A stretch of DNA of 9,052 bases from Lichenicola sp964658455 (GCA_964658455.1 CAZZZA010000122.1:1-9052); one strand, 5' to 3'; shown: positions 1 to 8,164, counted from the stretch's first letter. The notes: generated from the letters alone by a model not told the origin. Program-made: numbers and translations.

Positions 1-2161
1 GGCGCCGGTCGCCAGCACCGGCGGCGTGACCATCCTGCCGAACGAGCCGCTGCGGACCATCGCCTCGCGGGCGATCGGCCATGCGCCGGTGATCAATACC
101 CGTCCGGGCTCGAGCCCGGCCGCCGCGGCCCCGGCCGAGACGCTGCGCCTGCGTCCGGCCAAGCCGGAGGATGACGACCGTCGCGGCCCGGCTCGCCGTC
201 CTGGCGCCGCCCTGCCGCCGCGCAAGACCCCGGCGGTGGCGCCGCGCAAGGTCGGCGATCGCCGCATGACCGGCCGCGTCGATGTCCAGGCGGCGATCGA
301 GGGCGACGACGACAAGACCCGTTCACTGGCCTCGGTGCGCCGTCAGCGCGACCGCGAGCGCCGGCAGGCCGAGCTCGAGCGCCTGCGCTCCGACCAGGTG
401 CGGGTGGTGCGCGACGTCGTGCTGCCGGAGACCATCAGCGTCGCCGAACTCGCCAACCGCATGGCGACGCGGGTGCCGGACGTCATCAAGTCGCTGATGA
501 AGATGGGGGTGATGGCCAACGTCACCCAGATCCTCGACGCCGACACCGCCGAGCTGGTGATCCAGGAATTCGGCCACCGGGTGCGCCGTGTCGCCGAGAG
601 CGACGTCGAGATCGGCATCGAGGGCACCACCGACGAGGATCTCGACCTGCAGCCGCGCGCGCCGGTGGTCACGATCATGGGCCATGTCGATCACGGCAAG
701 ACGTCGCTGCTCGATGCGATGCGCGCCACCGACGTGGCGGGCGGCGAGGCGGGCGGCATCACCCAGCATATCGGCGCCTATCAGGTCGAGACCGCCGCCG
801 GTTCGCACATCACCTTCATCGACACGCCGGGCCACGAGGCCTTCACCGCGATGCGCTCGCGCGGTGCGTCGGTGACCGACGTGGTGATCCTGGTGGTGGC
901 CGCCGATGACGGCGTGATGCCGCAGACCATCGAGGCGATCCGCCACGCCAAGGCGGCGAACGCGCCGATCATCGTCGCCATCAACAAGTGCGACAAGCCG
1001 GGCGCCAACCCGAACCGGGTCCGCCAGGAGTTGCTGCAGCACGACATCGTCGTCGAGGAATTGGGCGGCGAGACCCAGGATGTCGAAGTCTCGGCGCTCA
1101 AGCGCACCGGCCTCGACAAGCTGGAGGAGGCGATCATGCTGCAGGCCGAGATCCTCGACCTGCGCGCCAATCCCGACCGCGCGGCCGAAGGCACCGTGGT
1201 GGAGAGCCGGCTCGATCGCGGCCGTGGCCCGGTGGCGACGGTGCTGGTGCAGAAGGGCACGCTGAACCAGGGCGACATCGTCGTCGCCGGCGCCGAATGG
1301 GGCCGGGTGCGGGCGATGCTCGACGACAAGGGCAAGCAGATCAAGTCCGGCGGCCCCTCCGCCCCGGTCGAAGTGCTGGGCCTGTCCTCGGTGCCGGGCG
1401 CCGGCGAGCCGTTCGTGGTGGTGGAGAACGAGAACCGCGCCCGCGAGATCTCCGAGTTCCGCCAGCGCAAGATCAAGGAGAAGCAGGCCGCCGGCATCAC
1501 CGCCGCCCGTGGCACGCTCGACCAGATGCTGGCGCGGATCCAGGCCGGCGCGCAGAAGGAAGTGGCGCTGGTCATCAAGGCCGACGTGCAGGGCTCGTCC
1601 GAGGCGATCCAGGCCACCGTGCTCAAGCTCGAGCACGAGGAGGTCAAGGTCCGGGTGCTGATCTCCGGGGTCGGGCAGATCACCGAGAGCGACATCCAGC
1701 TCGCCAGGGCGTCGGACGCGATCATCGTCGCCTTCAACGTGCGCGCCACCAGCCAGGCGCGCGAGATGGCGCAGCGCGACGGGGTCGAGATCCGCTACTA
1801 CTCGATCATCTACCAGGTCGCCGACGACGTGGAGCAGCTGGTCAAGGGCAAGATCGCGCCCAAGCATCGCGAGAAGTTCCTGGGCTACGCCGAGATCCGC
1901 AAGGTGTTCAACATCACCAAGACCGGCATGGTGGCGGGCTGCTACATCACCGAGGGCGTGGTCAAGCGCGGCTGCGGCGTGCGCCTGCTGCGCGACAACG
2001 TCGTCATCCACCAGGGCGAACTCAGCCAGCTCAAGCGCTTCAAGGACGATGTCCGGGAAGTGGCCCGCGGCTACGAGTGCGGCCTGTCGTTCGCCGGCTA
2101 CAACGACCTCAAGGAAGGCGACGTGGTCGAGTGCTACGAGATGGAGCTGGTGCCGGCGTGA
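1..2161 (+). CDS. infB: Translation initiation factor IF-2, 5'-truncated by the window edge
   Basis: IF-2 is the cytoplasmic GTPase that places fMet-tRNA on the 30S subunit and promotes 50S joining. The reading frame is open from base 2 to the TGA at 2159-2161, so 719 codons are visible and the true start lies upstream; the GTG at 26 is merely an internal valine. The first ~110 residues are low-complexity Ala/Pro/Arg linker. An IF2_N-like segment follows (VVLPETISVAELANRMA, from about 415). The G domain shows all motifs: GHVDHGKT (G1, 680-703), GGITQHIG (G2), DTPGH (G3, 821-835), NKCD (G4, 983-994) and SAL (G5, 1091-1099). Domains II, III and the fMet-tRNA-binding C2 domain follow, ending CYEMELVPA. 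About 150-300 N-terminal residues should be missing, judging from usual alphaproteobacterial lengths. It overlaps rbfA by four bases, implying translational coupling. Identity is certain. Confidence 0.98.
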   Translation, partial: APVASTGGVTILPNEPLRTIASRAIGHAPVINTRPGSSPAAAAPAETLRLRPAKPEDDDRRGPARRPGAALPPRKTPAVAPRKVGDRRMTGRVDVQAAIEGDDDKTRSLASVRRQRDRERRQAELERLRSDQVRVVRDVVLPETISVAELANRMATRVPDVIKSLMKMGVMANVTQILDADTAELVIQEFGHRVRRVAESDVEIGIEGTTDEDLDLQPRAPVVTIMGHVDHGKTSLLDAMRATDVAGGEAGGITQHIGAYQVETAAGSHITFIDTPGHEAFTAMRSRGASVTDVVILVVAADDGVMPQTIEAIRHAKAANAPIIVAINKCDKPGANPNRVRQELLQHDIVVEELGGETQDVEVSALKRTGLDKLEEAIMLQAEILDLRANPDRAAEGTVVESRLDRGRGPVATVLVQKGTLNQGDIVVAGAEWGRVRAMLDDKGKQIKSGGPSAPVEVLGLSSVPGAGEPFVVVENENRAREISEFRQRKIKEKQAAGITAARGTLDQMLARIQAGAQKEVALVIKADVQGSSEAIQATVLKLEHEEVKVRVLISGVGQITESDIQLARASDAIIVAFNVRATSQAREMAQRDGVEIRYYSIIYQVADDVEQLVKGKIAPKHREKFLGYAEIRKVFNITKTGMVAGCYITEGVVKRGCGVRLLRDNVVIHQGELSQLKRFKDDVREVARGYECGLSFAGYNDLKEGDVVECYEMELVPA

Positions 2162-2631
2162 GCCGGAACCCGGTCCGGGGCCGCACCGAGCTGAAAGGGC
2201 CGGCAGGGCGACCTGCCGGCGCCACCGAGCCGACCGGACGGTCCAAGGGCAAGTCGAAGAGCCCCGCCGCCCCGTCGCAGCGCCAGCTGCGGGTCGCCGA
2301 GGAGGTGCGCCACGTGCTGGCCGACCTGTTCACCCGGGTCGAGTTCCGCGATCCGGAGCTGGCCGGGGTGCATGTGACCGTGACCGAGGTGCGGATCAGC
2401 CCGGACCTGAAGCACGCCACCGCTTTCGTCGCCCGTCTCGGGCGCACCGATATCGACGCGATCCTGCCCGCTTTGCGCCGCGCTGCGCCGTTCCTGCGCA
2501 GCGAACTGAGCCGCGCCGTGCGGCTGCGCGGCGTCCCGGAGATCCATTTCCAGCCCGACACAGCGCTCGACTACGCGATGGAGATCGACGCCCTGCTGCG
2601 CTCGCCGGCGGTTGCCAAGGACCTCGCCTGA
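2158..2631 (+). CDS. rbfA: 30S ribosome-binding factor A
   Basis: RbfA binds the 30S subunit near the 16S 5' helix during late maturation and is needed for cold adaptation in model bacteria. The start is GTG at 2158, overlapping the infB stop as GTGA, with GGAG at 2143-2146 eleven bases upstream. No other ATG, GTG or TTG lies in frame before the conserved core, so this start is well supported. The product is 157 residues. The first ~38 are a Gly/Pro/Lys/Ser-rich extension. The KH-like core begins at PSQRQLRVAEEVRHVLADLF and contains ITVTEVRISPDLK-like sequence (VTVTEVRISPDLKHA) and the C-terminal LRGVPEIHFQPDTALDYAMEI block typical of RbfA. Many homologues start much closer to the core; here the extension contains a perfect hairpin sequence (2199-2220), which may explain it. 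Coupled to infB; the usual partner truB is not next but about 1.9 kb away behind an antisense gene. Confidence 0.95.
   Translation: MSRNPVRGRTELKGPAGRPAGATEPTGRSKGKSKSPAAPSQRQLRVAEEVRHVLADLFTRVEFRDPELAGVHVTVTEVRISPDLKHATAFVARLGRTDIDAILPALRRAAPFLRSELSRAVRLRGVPEIHFQPDTALDYAMEIDALLRSPAVAKDLA
2197..2223 (+). repeat. Perfect GNRA-capped hairpin inside the rbfA N-terminal coding extension
   Basis: GCCGGCAGG (2199-2207) pairs perfectly with CCTGCCGGC (2212-2220) around the four-base loop GCGA, a GNRA tetraloop. Two further pairs form past a bulged G2221. It lies about 40 bases after the rbfA start in the low-complexity extension. It resembles in form the AGGGCG-centred palindromes between rpsO and pnp. 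It could be a captured palindromic repeat, a translational or decay-control hairpin, or a chance product of high GC. Confidence 0.5.
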
Positions 2632-2663
2632 CGGGCGGCATCCCGGCGCACCGGAACGTGATC

Positions 2664-2685
2664 GGGCGCTCCGGTTCGGCCGCCC
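2664..2685 (+). other. Short interrupted hairpin in the rbfA 3' spacer
   Basis: GGGCG (2664-2668) pairs with CGCCC (2681-2685), and CCG/CGG pairs inside (2671-2673 with 2677-2679) around a three-base loop. It lies 32 bases after the rbfA stop and ends just before the ATG of the small ORF. No T-run follows, so it is a weak terminator candidate at best. It could shape initiation of the small ORF or mean nothing in such GC-rich sequence. Confidence 0.25.
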
Positions 2686-2686
2686 C

Positions 2687-2899
2687 ATGTCCATGATGCC
2701 CTATCACGGGCATGGATCACCCTTCATGGCCATCGTGCTTGCCGAAGTCGGCGTCTTGTCGAGCCTCGTCTACCTGTTCTGGGCGCTGACCTTCTACAGC
2801 CGCCGGCATCTCGCCGGCCGCACCCTGTCGCCGGTGGCGCAGCCGGTGCGGGTCGGTCTGCATCGCTGCCTGCGGGCGGTGCCGCCCTCGCTGCGCTGA
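2687..2899 (+). CDS. Hypothetical small single-helix membrane protein
   Basis: I do not recognise this 70-residue protein. It starts MSMMPYHGHG and has one hydrophobic segment of about 22 residues (around residues 14-35, FMAIVLAEVG then VLSSLVYLFWALTFY). A basic tail rich in Arg and His follows (YSRRHLAGR, then VRVGLHRCLR), which by the positive-inside rule would place the C-terminus in the cytoplasm. About 61 of 70 codons end in G or C, close to the neighbours, which favours coding. Against it, there is no clear Shine-Dalgarno before 2687; ATGs at 2693, 2696 and 2726 are alternative starts, and a 6-bp hairpin (2696-2701 with 2708-2713) covers two of them. It lies 55 bp after rbfA on the same strand and ends five bases before a terminator-like hairpin, as the last gene of the infB-rbfA transcript would. 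Real gene more likely than not, but only just. Confidence 0.5.
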   Translation: MSMMPYHGHGSPFMAIVLAEVGVLSSLVYLFWALTFYSRRHLAGRTLSPVAQPVRVGLHRCLRAVPPSLR

Positions 2900-2904
2900 G
2901 CGGC

Positions 2905-2931
2905 CCGGGCCGGGCTCAGCCCCAGGCCCGG
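2905..2931. terminator. Probable bidirectional terminator between convergent genes
   Basis: CCGGGCC (2905-2911) pairs perfectly with GGCCCGG (2925-2931), and GGGC (2912-2915) continues the stem with GCCC (2919-2922) around a three-base loop, with two bases bulged. The hairpin begins five bases after the small ORF's TGA on the plus strand. On the minus strand it directly follows the transporter's TAA (complement of 2933-2935). Only TTT follows on the plus strand and no T-run on the minus strand, so the uridine tract is poor. Position between two converging stop codons is the main support. Confidence 0.65.
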
Positions 2932-2932
2932 T

Positions 2933-4423
2933 TTAGGCGGGGTTTGCCAGGTGGTGCGCGCGGTCGAGCCGGCGCAGCACCGGCAGCAGCACCAGCACCA
3001 CCGCGGTGACGCCGAGCCCGCCCAGCACCAGGTTGCCGAACAGGTCGTGGTAGAGCGGCAGGCTCTGCGCCGGCGGCACGGTGGCCAGTCCCGGTGGCAG
3101 CGCCGCCAGATTGGCGACCATGCTGCCGGTATAGAGGGCGACGCCGACCGCGACATAGAACGCCCCCATCATGAAGGCGCTGACCCGGACCGGGGTGTAG
3201 CGGGCCAGCATCGCCAGCCCCAGCGCGCTGATCAGCAGCTCGCCGAACGAGATCAGCCCGTAGCCGGCGACCATGACCCAGGGCGATACCAGCGGCGGCG
3301 CCCCCGGCCCGGTCGCCAGCCACCAGACCACGAAGCCGGCGGTGACCAGGCCGAACCCGATCAGGAACTTGACCGACACCTGCAGGTCCCGCCCGGACCG
3401 GCCGAGCGCGCCGTAGATCCAGGCCAGCAGCGGGCTGAGCAGCATGATCGAGATCGGGTTCAGTGCCTGGAACTGGCCGGCCGACATCGAGAACAGGGTG
3501 ACGCCGCCGAGCCGGAAATCCGGGGCGACGTTGCGGAGCGCGAACAGGGTCAGCGAGGTCGGCTGCTGCTGGTAGAAGACGAAATACAGCATCACTTCCA
3601 GGGTCAGCAGGTAGGCGGTCAGCAGGCCGGGACGCTCGCGCGGCGCCGCCGCGGCGTAGAGCCATGCCCAGATTGTCAGGATCGCCAGCCCCGCCAGCCA
3701 CACCACCGCGCGCGCCAGCAGCGGGTGCTGCAGCACCAGCGCCACCGCCAGGATCGCGAGCAGGACCGCGCCCAGGATGCTCCAGCCGGTCCGCGCCGGC
3801 AGGCCGACCGCGTCCGGCGCCGAGCCGGTGCCGGCCAGCCGTGCCCGCAGCAGCCCGTAGCCGGCGAGCCCGAGCCCCAGCCCGACCGCGCTGGCGGCGA
3901 ACCCGGCATGCCAGCCGTACTGGTCCTTCAGCCAGGGCGAGAGCAGCAGCGACACCGTGGAGCCGACATTGACCGCCATGTAGTAGAGGGTGAAGGCGGC
4001 ATCGAGCCGGCTGTCGTCGCCCTCGTAGATGCGGCGCACCATGTTGGCGGCGTTCGGCTTGAACAGGCCGTTGCCGATCACGATCGTGCCCATGCCGAGC
4101 CCGAGCACCGCCCTGGCCTCCGACGGCAGCGCCAGCAGCGCGTAGCCCACGAACAGGCAGGCCGCCCCGGACAGCATCGCGCGACGCGAGCCCAGCACCT
4201 TGTCGCCGAGCCAGCCGCCGATCGCCGGCGCCGCATAGGTGAGCGCCCCGAACGCGCCCCAGAGCAGGTTGGCCTGCGTATCGGCGAAGCCCAGCCGCTG
4301 CACCAGGAACAGCACCAGCAGCGCCTGCATGCCGTAATAGCCGAACCGCTCCCACAGCTCGATCATGAGCACGACGGAGAAACGCTGGGTGCGGGTCGGG
4401 CCCGGAACGGTGATCATTGCCAT
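2933..4423 (-). CDS. POT/PTR2-family proton-dependent oligopeptide transporter
   Basis: This 496-residue inner-membrane protein belongs to the proton-coupled di/tripeptide symporters, like E. coli DtpA. The signature ExxERFxYY is intact in the first helix (E22, E25, R26, Y29, Y30). GGWLGDKVLG (69-78), NGLFKPN with the conserved lysine K122, LYYMAVNVGS (146-155) and SFGELLISALG with the helix-10 glutamate E395 also match the family. YQQQPTSLTLFALRNV and GQFQALNPISI closely resemble the DtpA-type central region. About fourteen hydrophobic segments fit the bacterial POT topology, and the length is normal. SALG replaces the common SPxG after E395, a mild oddity. The start at 4423 (MAMITV) was chosen because it puts ExxER at the usual distance from the N-terminus; ATG at codon 3 is possible and no good Shine-Dalgarno is visible. 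It is transcribed against the rbfA-truB cluster. Substrate choice cannot be read from sequence. Confidence 0.95.
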   Translation of the reverse strand: MAMITVPGPTRTQRFSVVLMIELWERFGYYGMQALLVLFLVQRLGFADTQANLLWGAFGALTYAAPAIGGWLGDKVLGSRRAMLSGAACLFVGYALLALPSEARAVLGLGMGTIVIGNGLFKPNAANMVRRIYEGDDSRLDAAFTLYYMAVNVGSTVSLLLSPWLKDQYGWHAGFAASAVGLGLGLAGYGLLRARLAGTGSAPDAVGLPARTGWSILGAVLLAILAVALVLQHPLLARAVVWLAGLAILTIWAWLYAAAAPRERPGLLTAYLLTLEVMLYFVFYQQQPTSLTLFALRNVAPDFRLGGVTLFSMSAGQFQALNPISIMLLSPLLAWIYGALGRSGRDLQVSVKFLIGFGLVTAGFVVWWLATGPGAPPLVSPWVMVAGYGLISFGELLISALGLAMLARYTPVRVSAFMMGAFYVAVGVALYTGSMVANLAALPPGLATVPPAQSLPLYHDLFGNLVLGGLGVTAVVLVLLPVLRRLDRAHHLANPA

Positions 4424-4462
4424 GGCAACCGGGTCTAGCCGCCGGTGCGCCCGGCGTCGATG

Positions 4463-4482
4463 GGCACGGTTTGCCCCGTGCC
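4463..4482. promoter_or_regulatory. Inverted repeat in the transporter-truB divergent spacer
   Basis: GGCACGG (4463-4469) and CCGTGCC (4476-4482) are perfect inverted repeats with a six-base spacer. They lie 40 bp upstream of the transporter start and 51 bp upstream of truB. A protein-binding operator or a leader hairpin is possible. It overlaps the candidate -35 described separately. Confidence 0.35.
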
Positions 4483-4499
4483 GCCACCTCGTCTAAAGC
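4471..4499 (+). promoter_or_regulatory. truB: Candidate sigma-70-type promoter for truB-rpsO-pnp
   Basis: TTGCCC (4471-4476) and TAAAGC (4494-4499) are separated by 17 bp, matching the -35 and -10 consensus at four and three of six positions. truB needs its own promoter here because the antisense transporter cuts it off from rbfA. This is the best match in the 110-bp spacer, but weak on its own. Confidence 0.35.
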
Positions 4500-4533
4500 C
4501 TCGCCTCCTTGATTCTGGCGGGACCGAACGACG

Positions 4534-5454
4534 ATGCGACGCAAGCGTGGACGCGCCCTGGACGGGTGGCTGGTCGTCGACAAGCCGGCCGGCATGACCT
4601 CAACCGACGTGGTCAACAAGGTCCGCCGCGGCTTCGACGCCCAGAAGGCCGGTCACGGCGGCACGCTCGACCCGCTCGCCACCGGCCTGCTGCCGGTCGC
4701 GTTCGGCGCCGCCACCAAGACCGTTCCCTACATCATGGACGGCACCAAGCTCTACCGGTTCACGCTGCGGATCGGCGAGGCGCGCGATACCGACGACGCC
4801 GACGGCCAGGTGGTGGCCAGCTCCGAGGTGCGGCCGACCGACGCGCAGTTCCGCGCCGCGCTGGCGGCGTTCCAGGGCGACATCATGCAGGTGCCGCCGG
4901 TGTTCTCGGCGATCAAGGTCGCCGGCGAGCGCGCCTACGACATGGCCCGCGAGGGCCGCGCCCCGGTGCTGGAGCCGCGCCCGGCGCGGATCGACCGGTT
5001 CGAGCTGGTCGAGCGCATCGACGCCGAGACCGCGGTGTTCGAGGTGCAGTCCGGCAAGGGCGTCTACATGCGCTCGCTGGCCCGCGACCTGTCGCTCGCC
5101 TGTGGTACGGTCGGCCACGTGGCGGCGCTGCGCCGGCTGCGGGTCGGGCCGTTCCTGGAGGCGCACGCGATTTCCCTGGACAAAATCCTGACCGTGGAGG
5201 ACAACGCGCCCGCCTCACCGGAGCTGCTGCTGCCGGTCGCGACCGCGCTGGCCGACATCCCGGCGCTGGCCTTGACCAGCAGTGAAGCGGCAGGCCTCAG
5301 CCAAGGCCAGGCGATCAGCCTGGTCGAGCTGATCGGCCGGATTCCCGAATCCGCCAACCCCGCAGGCGGGGTTGCCCGGGCCATGGACGGTGGGCGCGTG
5401 ATCGGGCTCTGCCGACTCGAGGAAGGGTGGCTGCGTCCGGAGCGCCTTCTGTAA
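4534..5454 (+). CDS. truB: tRNA pseudouridine(55) synthase TruB
   Basis: TruB converts U55 in the T-loop of tRNAs to pseudouridine in the cytoplasm. The 306-residue product has the expected KPAGMTST motif (17-24) and the catalytic motif GGTLDPLATG with the nucleophile D46. Y74 (KLYRFTLRIGEA) matches the base-stacking tyrosine, and R180 in GVYMRSLARDL the conserved active-site arginine. A short PUA-like C-terminal domain ends GLCRLEEGWLRPERLL, in the size range of alphaproteobacterial TruB. ATG 4534 is preceded by GGCGGGA at 4517-4523. The gene ends 23 bp before rpsO, so the two are co-transcribed; pseudoknot-forming sequence for rpsO control may lie in its last codons. A perfect 8-bp hairpin (5355-5374, loop CAGG) lies inside its 3' part. 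Unusually, it does not follow rbfA directly. Confidence 0.97.
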   Translation: MRRKRGRALDGWLVVDKPAGMTSTDVVNKVRRGFDAQKAGHGGTLDPLATGLLPVAFGAATKTVPYIMDGTKLYRFTLRIGEARDTDDADGQVVASSEVRPTDAQFRAALAAFQGDIMQVPPVFSAIKVAGERAYDMAREGRAPVLEPRPARIDRFELVERIDAETAVFEVQSGKGVYMRSLARDLSLACGTVGHVAALRRLRVGPFLEAHAISLDKILTVEDNAPASPELLLPVATALADIPALALTSSEAAGLSQGQAISLVELIGRIPESANPAGGVARAMDGGRVIGLCRLEEGWLRPERLL

Positions 5455-5473
5455 CCTTCCGTTCCCGGAGAAC
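5421..5473 (+). promoter_or_regulatory. rpsO: Candidate rpsO leader fold that would hide the Shine-Dalgarno (possible S15 feedback site)
   Basis: GGAAGG (5421-5426) can pair with CCTTCC (5455-5460) or, one base shorter, with CCTTC (5445-5449). GTTC (5461-5464) pairs with GAAC (5470-5473), leaving CCGGA (5465-5469), which contains most of the Shine-Dalgarno, in the loop. TCCGG (5436-5440) in the upstream loop is complementary to that CCGGA, giving a 5-bp pseudoknot. S15 represses its own mRNA through structured leaders in several bacteria, with different folds in different groups. The fold here is read by eye, and the stems are short. Confidence 0.35.
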
Positions 5474-5477
5474 CACG

Positions 5478-5747
5478 ATGTCGATCACTGCAGAGCGCCG
5501 CACCGCGCTCATCGGCGACTACAAGACCAACGAGACCGATACCGGCTCGCCCGAAGTCCAGGTGGCGCTGCTCACCGAGCGCATCACCAACCTGACCGAG
5601 CATCTCAAGACCCATGCGAAGGATTTCCATTCGCGCCGCGGTCTGCTGATGCTGGTCGGCCGCCGTCGCCGCCTGCTGGACTACGTCAAGCGCAAGGAAC
5701 AGGGCCGCTACGAGGCGCTGATCGCGCGCCTGGGCCTGCGTCGCTAG
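5478..5747 (+). CDS. rpsO: 30S ribosomal protein S15 (uS15)
   Basis: S15 is a primary binder of the 16S rRNA central domain at the three-way junction of helices 20-22. The product is 89 residues, the standard bacterial length. It carries the family hallmarks TGSPEVQVALLTERI (22-36), HLKTHAKD, HSRRGLL (51-57) and the C-terminal RRRRLLDYVKRK. The reading frame is open further upstream, but ATG 5478 is the right start: it gives the canonical MSITAERR N-terminus, and GGAG (5467-5470) sits seven bases before it. It lies 23 bp after truB and 191 bp before pnp, the classic truB-rpsO-pnp order. Leader sequence is consistent with autoregulation, as described in its own entry. Confidence 0.98.
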   Translation: MSITAERRTALIGDYKTNETDTGSPEVQVALLTERITNLTEHLKTHAKDFHSRRGLLMLVGRRRRLLDYVKRKEQGRYEALIARLGLRR

Positions 5748-5772
5748 GGGCGTCACCCCACACGTATCCCGC

Positions 5773-5861
5773 CGGAGGGCGGTCGCCCTCCGCAACACCC
5801 GAGACGGGTTCCAGGAAGGGCGGCCGCCCTTTCGCGGGTTCATCAAAGGGCGGATCCGCCC
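5773..5861. repeat. Tandem array of three related GC-rich palindromes between rpsO and pnp
   Basis: Three palindromes share an AGGGCGG...CGCCC core. The first is CGGAGGGC-GGTC-GCCCTCCG (5773-5792), an 8-bp stem with a tetraloop. The second is AAGGGCGGCCGCCCTT (5816-5831), a perfect 16-bp palindrome. The third is GGGCGGATCCGCCC (5848-5861), a perfect 14-bp palindrome. The last two are each led by CGGGTTC (5805-5811 and 5835-5841), exactly 30 bp apart, so they are copies of one repeat unit. A small ACCCG-AGA-CGGGT hairpin (5797-5809) lies between the first two. The first hairpin could also act as the rpsO terminator or 3'-end stabiliser, though no T-run follows. The form resembles dispersed intergenic palindromic repeats known from many Proteobacteria. 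Confidence 0.7.
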
Positions 5862-5920
5862 GGCGTTTCAGGCCACATGGGGGATGCCTCCATGCCGTCC
5901 GAAACGTCGCCATCCGCCCT
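5847..5920 (+). promoter_or_regulatory. pnp: Long three-part stem-loop in the pnp leader, candidate autoregulatory RNase III target
   Basis: AGGGCGGAT (5847-5855) pairs perfectly with ATCCGCCCT (5912-5920). After a small internal loop, CGGCGTTTC (5861-5869) pairs with GAAACGTCG (5901-5909) with one G-U. An apical hairpin joins 5876-5883 with 5887-5894 (one G-U, loop ATG). The structure ends six bases before the AAGGAG at 5927-5932. In E. coli, pnp mRNA has a leader stem-loop cut by RNase III and then used by PNPase to destroy its own message; position and form match that arrangement. The outer strand is shared with the palindrome at 5848-5861, so two folds compete. Function is inferred. Confidence 0.6.
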
Positions 5921-5938
5921 CCAACCAAGGAGAAGGCA

Positions 5939-8146
<2,208 letters not shown>

Positions 8147-8164
8147 TCGCACGGCCGCAAACCG

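Noticed and set aside
26..28. GTG as a genuine internal start giving a shorter IF-2
   Set aside because: Alternative IF-2 starts exist in E. coli, but there is no Shine-Dalgarno before this GTG and the frame continues upstream.
323..2011. Long minus-strand open frame of 562 codons across infB
   Set aside because: Product is a His/Asp/Arg/Leu-rich string of the kind made by reading GC-rich genes antisense; the plus strand encodes IF-2 with every G motif.
988..2157. Upstream extension of the rbfA reading frame through infB
   Set aside because: Arg/Gly-rich frame-shifted reading of infB; the family length and the Shine-Dalgarno support GTG 2158.
2951..4438. Plus-strand open frame of 495 codons over the transporter
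   Set aside because: Gln/Arg/Ala-rich low-complexity product with no hydrophobic pattern; the minus strand has the intact POT motifs.
5427..5477. Earlier in-frame start for rpsO inside truB
   Set aside because: It would add 17 non-conserved residues; ATG 5478 gives the standard 89-residue S15 and has GGAG seven bases upstream.
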